A stretch of 64,000 nucleotides of DNA from Oncomelania hupensis (taxonomy: Eukaryota > Mollusca > Gastropoda > Littorinimorpha > Pomatiopsidae). Positions 60,955 through 64,000 of the stretch are shown in pieces (position 1 is the stretch's first letter; each line of letters opens with the position of its first letter). The position numbers were made by a program, and so were the translations under genes. Under the pieces are notes generated by a model that saw only the letters and a list, made by a program, of their open reading frames with translations, did no database searches and was not told the DNA's origin. The stretch spans positions 54,196,736-54,260,735 of the forward strand of contig CM072515.1 in the NCBI GenBank assembly GCA_036898135.1, in the 5' to 3' direction.

Positions 60955-60971
60955 ATCGTAACTGCCTCTGA

Positions 60972-61546
60972 ACCCCCGTTGGGGTTCCGGGGGTTTCAGT
61001 ATAAATAGTATCCCCACTTTCTGGAAATTTAGTGCTTTAAATTCCCACTGTCGCTGTCTTTCTTATTTGCTCTTTCTCATTCCTGCTCTGTTCTATCAAT
61101 CTGCTATACTATCGTCTTCTTCGCTAGACCAGTCTCCTACCTTTTTTCTTGAAAACTCTTCCGGGACAAGACTCCTTGTTTGTGTATGATGTCTGTTGGA
61201 TCAGCTTGGGAATATTGGACGCTTTCTGCCAGGTGGTCACTAGGGCTTCCTATGATGTTATTATTTAGCAATGTAGGCATTTTATATGTATGTGTTTTGT
61301 TGATAATTTATAATGATGTTTGTATTCTATTTTGTTTTTGTAAACGGGGGTTCGATAAGTTGGGGTGAAGCCTCAGAGGTCCCCTGCGTGGGATGTCTTT
61401 ATTGTAAAGTGACTGGCTGGTGGAGAGCTTTCGGTTTTACCACTAGGGTTGTTTCAGCAGATCTTTTATGCGGATCAGGGGTTGTCCGGTCCTGATTTGG
61501 CTCGGAAGAGTCCGCTGGACCTAAAGCAATAATAATGTAATGTAAT
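60972..61546 (+). mobile_element. 590-700 bp retroposon family, 575 bp copy
   Basis: It is in the opposite orientation to the other three. It is flanked by gtaactgcctctga at 60958-60971 and 61547-61560. It starts acccccgttggggttccggg, has the TATA-like motif at about 61000, and ends gctggacctaaagcaataat plus (aatgt)n. A small frame (SVGSAWEYW...CKRGFDKLG) is shared with the 53 kb copy but is explained by overall identity. Confidence 0.75.
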
Positions 61547-61559
61547 GTAACTGCCTCTG

Positions 61560-62225
61560 ACCTCAGAATGCATCAGCAGCAGCAACAGCAGCGTCAAGTA
61601 CCACTGAGAAGACGCTATTATGGCTTACTTATAATAAAATCAACAGCCTACTCCAAATCCAAACTCACCTAATCTATATACCTTGTGATTAATGTCTAAA
61701 TTAATTAATGATAACGTCTCCTTAACGTCTTCTATTTTGCATAATGTACACATATAGGGCGGCGGGAAACCTCAGCCAAAAGTTGGTTTGCCTCAGCCTG
61801 ACACGCAATGAATCCGAGTTCGATTCTTATTGGAGACAGAAGACCCTTTTTTTTTTAATCTCATGAGTCGATTTTCTGTAATTTCGCTTTCAAAAGTGTT
61901 CCACGTGCTCACTTGGTTGCATGTAAAGAATCCGGTAATTCTGTCAAACGTAGACTACTAGTAGGAGACGGGCTCAAATAAACACAATTAATGTGCACAC
62001 GTCTCAGACGCTTGTATTTGGACACGCGTGCGCCTATGTCTGTGACGCTTCTCCCTTCGGATATCTAGATAATTAATACATACCAAAATGGAGACGCGTC
62101 ACAGGAAGAGGCGTATGCATGTCCAGATACAAGCGCCTGTGGCACAGGTCAAGCTAGGTGGATTCGTGACCTGGGTTTGCATACGCAGTAAGCTTGTATC
62201 TTGCCAGACTAGAGGTTGATCCTCA
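61560..62225. other. No gene seen
   Basis: Contains an imperfect inverted pair around 61995-62135 (cttgtatttggacacgcgtg against gtccagatacaagcgcc), possibly the ends of a small MITE. Confidence 0.35.
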
Positions 62226-62226
62226 G

Positions 62227-62405
62227 GTCGTCTGTGCGCAGTGAGCCGCTCCATGAGCTGGTAGCCCAGTTGACAGTGGGCTTGTTTCCTACGCCGAAGG
62301 TCGTGGGTTCGAACCCAGCGTGGGACGAAACACGTGACTTAGACACGACTTTTCAGGACACTGAGGGTTTTCTCCGGGTACTCCGGTTTACTCCCTCCCT
62401 TCAAT
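62227..62405 (+). repeat. tRNA-derived SINE with CCGGGTACTCCGG core
   Basis: Box A tagcccagttgacagtggg and box B gtgggttcgaacccag are followed by tttctccgggtactccggtt, a core motif found in several animal SINEs. A related head occurs at 52467-52530 (aggttatgggttcgactccc). Confidence 0.6.
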
Positions 62406-62479
62406 AATGGCATTGGAGGCAGTCAAACTAAAATTTCAAAAAAAAATATTTCTACTCTCACTGTGTTATAGCGATTTCT

Positions 62480-62640
<161 letters not shown>

Positions 62641-62819
62641 GAAGAAGAAGAAATAGACCTACTTCATTTCTTTATTAAATGTTTAATGAAGAAATAGACC
62701 TTCTTCATTTCTTTATTAAATGTTTAAGTTAGCGAAACCCAGCCTCTATCTCTTCTGCCGCAGCATTGAATTGTTTCTGTCTCTGGACTCGGCATCCCTG
62801 CACATAGGTGGGTCAGCCT

Positions 62820-63005
62820 GATGGTCCTGCAAGTCAATATTCCCACAGGTCTATGCCCTCTCCAGGCTTTTCAGCTCTGTGTTAGCCCAGCCATGTGTTC
62901 TTCCAGGTCTTTTTCACTCCTACGGGTCTTTGTTCCTCAAAGTCTATGTGCTACCAGCACTATTTCACTCGAGGCCAATGTTCCCAGGATCTGTTCGCAT
63001 GTTGT
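62820..63005 (+). repeat. Degenerate tandem array of a CTATGTTCCC-type unit
   Basis: Units such as caggtctatgccctctc, cagctctgtgttagccc, gggtctttgttcctc and gaggccaatgttccca repeat at about 17-20 bases. It lies just before solo LTR 63039. Confidence 0.5.
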
Positions 63006-63038
63006 TTGTGTGCCTGTTCGCGCGTGTGTGTTTGTATA

Positions 63039-63627
63039 TGTTACGTTTGAGACGCGCACGATAGATCCGATCGTTTTGTTTTGAAAAGCATGCAATAACA
63101 GAGTGTTTACCTTTGATTTGATTTTGCGTTGTTGTTAGAAGAAGCTTTGAATAATGTTGATAATTTTCCTTGGTCGATATTATTGGATTATTTTCTTGAA
63201 TTAGGCCTACTTGTTTACTAGCGATCAAAGCTTGTAGATAAATCCAGTAATAGCTAAGAGATTTTTCTAACCTAAATAAAGTTATATGACGTAAGACAGT
63301 GCAAAGTTCCGGTGACGATTTTTATTTTGATTTAGTGTTATTGCGTCTTGCTGGAATGCTCGAACTTTCTCTCGAATTATAGAGAGACTATATAAGTAGG
63401 GCACTGTGTCTGTTTAGAAAGTGAAAAAGTGAGAAAAAAACAACTATTGAGCGATCTTGTATGCAGTTGCTGATGTATGCTAAATAAAGTTGGAAAACTT
63501 CCTACGACGACTCCTGCCTTGTTGCTGAGTGAACTGGTTGCGTGGATAAACGAATCTGAGTTGCACTTATCAAGATTCAAGCATCGGGGCTGGATTAACA
63601 ATTAATAAAAATAACAACCGTGTAACA
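63039..63627 (+). mobile_element. Solo LTR family 2, copy 2
   Basis: The 589 bp run from TGTTACGTTTGAGACG to CCGTGTAACA, so the ends form TGTTAC/GTAACA. A TATA box (ctatataag, about 63389) and aataaa (63483) are spaced as in copy 1. Flanks gtata and atata share four bases. Confidence 0.65.
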
Positions 63628-64000
63628 ATATATGTGAATATTAGCGACACTATACTCTATTACTAAAGGATCACACACATATGTGGAAGAAAGAGGGGAG
63701 AGGGAGGGGCGAGATAGAGATCAGTGGAAACCAGGGAAGGGGTGAAAATCTGAGGGAACATAACCATGCTCCCTACACAACCTGTGCATAGTTTAAGGGA
63801 AAGAAATGAAAGCAAACCAGGGAAATGAAGTTTTTTTTTTTCTTTTTTTGCACTAGTATAAATATCTGACGTTATTTGCCTGCAAAAGAACGCCACTTAC
63901 TTAGTTAATTAGCGTTCCTTAATTAAAACCGTAACAAGCTCTTGCCTTTTTCTCATTTGGAAAACATTTTGTTTTGCTTCAATCCATCCAGTTCGGTGTA

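Noticed and set aside
61180..61368. Shared 60-70 codon hydrophobic frame in two copies of the 590 bp retroposon
   Set aside because: Identity of the peptides is no higher than identity of the surrounding DNA; not preserved in the 8.2 kb copy as a clear frame.

Overview
The window is repeat-rich animal DNA, most likely from a mollusc and probably a gastropod. The evidence is spliced genes with GT-AG introns, a metazoan globin gene, several families of APE-type LINEs, tRNA-derived SINEs, solo LTRs, hAT- and Harbinger-like DNA elements, and very abundant (GA)n, (ATT)n and (CA)n microsatellites. The species call is inference. No bacterial operon, phage or CRISPR structure is visible. Most open frames in the window are simple-repeat artefacts.

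The one well-supported host gene lies on the minus strand between 14365 and 6898. It is a four-exon globin gene whose coding exons can be joined without a frame break into a protein of about 435 residues. It has an MGC myristoyl/palmitoyl-type N terminus, a polybasic linker, a complete globin fold with distal and proximal histidines, and a 200-residue C-terminal tail with four regularly spaced Cys-Pro motifs resembling heme regulatory motifs. Its 3.8 kb first intron holds a 963 bp Harbinger-like element with TAA target duplication, a 134 bp insert with a 10 bp duplication, and long (GA)n arrays.

From 32448 to 45599 there is a 'Russian doll' of transposons. A roughly 5.2 kb LINE of the CR1/L2-like group lies inside a (CT)n microsatellite and has an ORF1 carrying a 2A-like ribosome-skipping motif. 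It was invaded by a truncated hAT element (35848-37287), a 5'-truncated RTE-type LINE (37992-40067), a full-length RTE-type LINE (40565-43907) and probably a solo LTR (33713-34725). For three of these insertions, removing the insert and one target-site copy rejoins the host reading frame. The two RTE copies are almost identical and defective in different ways. A second copy of the hAT element lies at 29557-31030 in inverted orientation.

The rest is accessory: three more RTE fragments (2.7, 14.7 and 56.7 kb), four copies of a 575-702 bp retroposon with variable target duplications (8.2, 17.7, 53.0, 61.0 kb), several tRNA-derived SINEs, two families of solo LTRs (25.1/27.0 kb and 58.8/63.0 kb), MITE-like inverted-repeat elements, one THAP-type zinc-finger exon near 53.9 kb, and one possible exon of an unrecognised gene near 28.3 kb. 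The long stretches between these hold no gene I can support.
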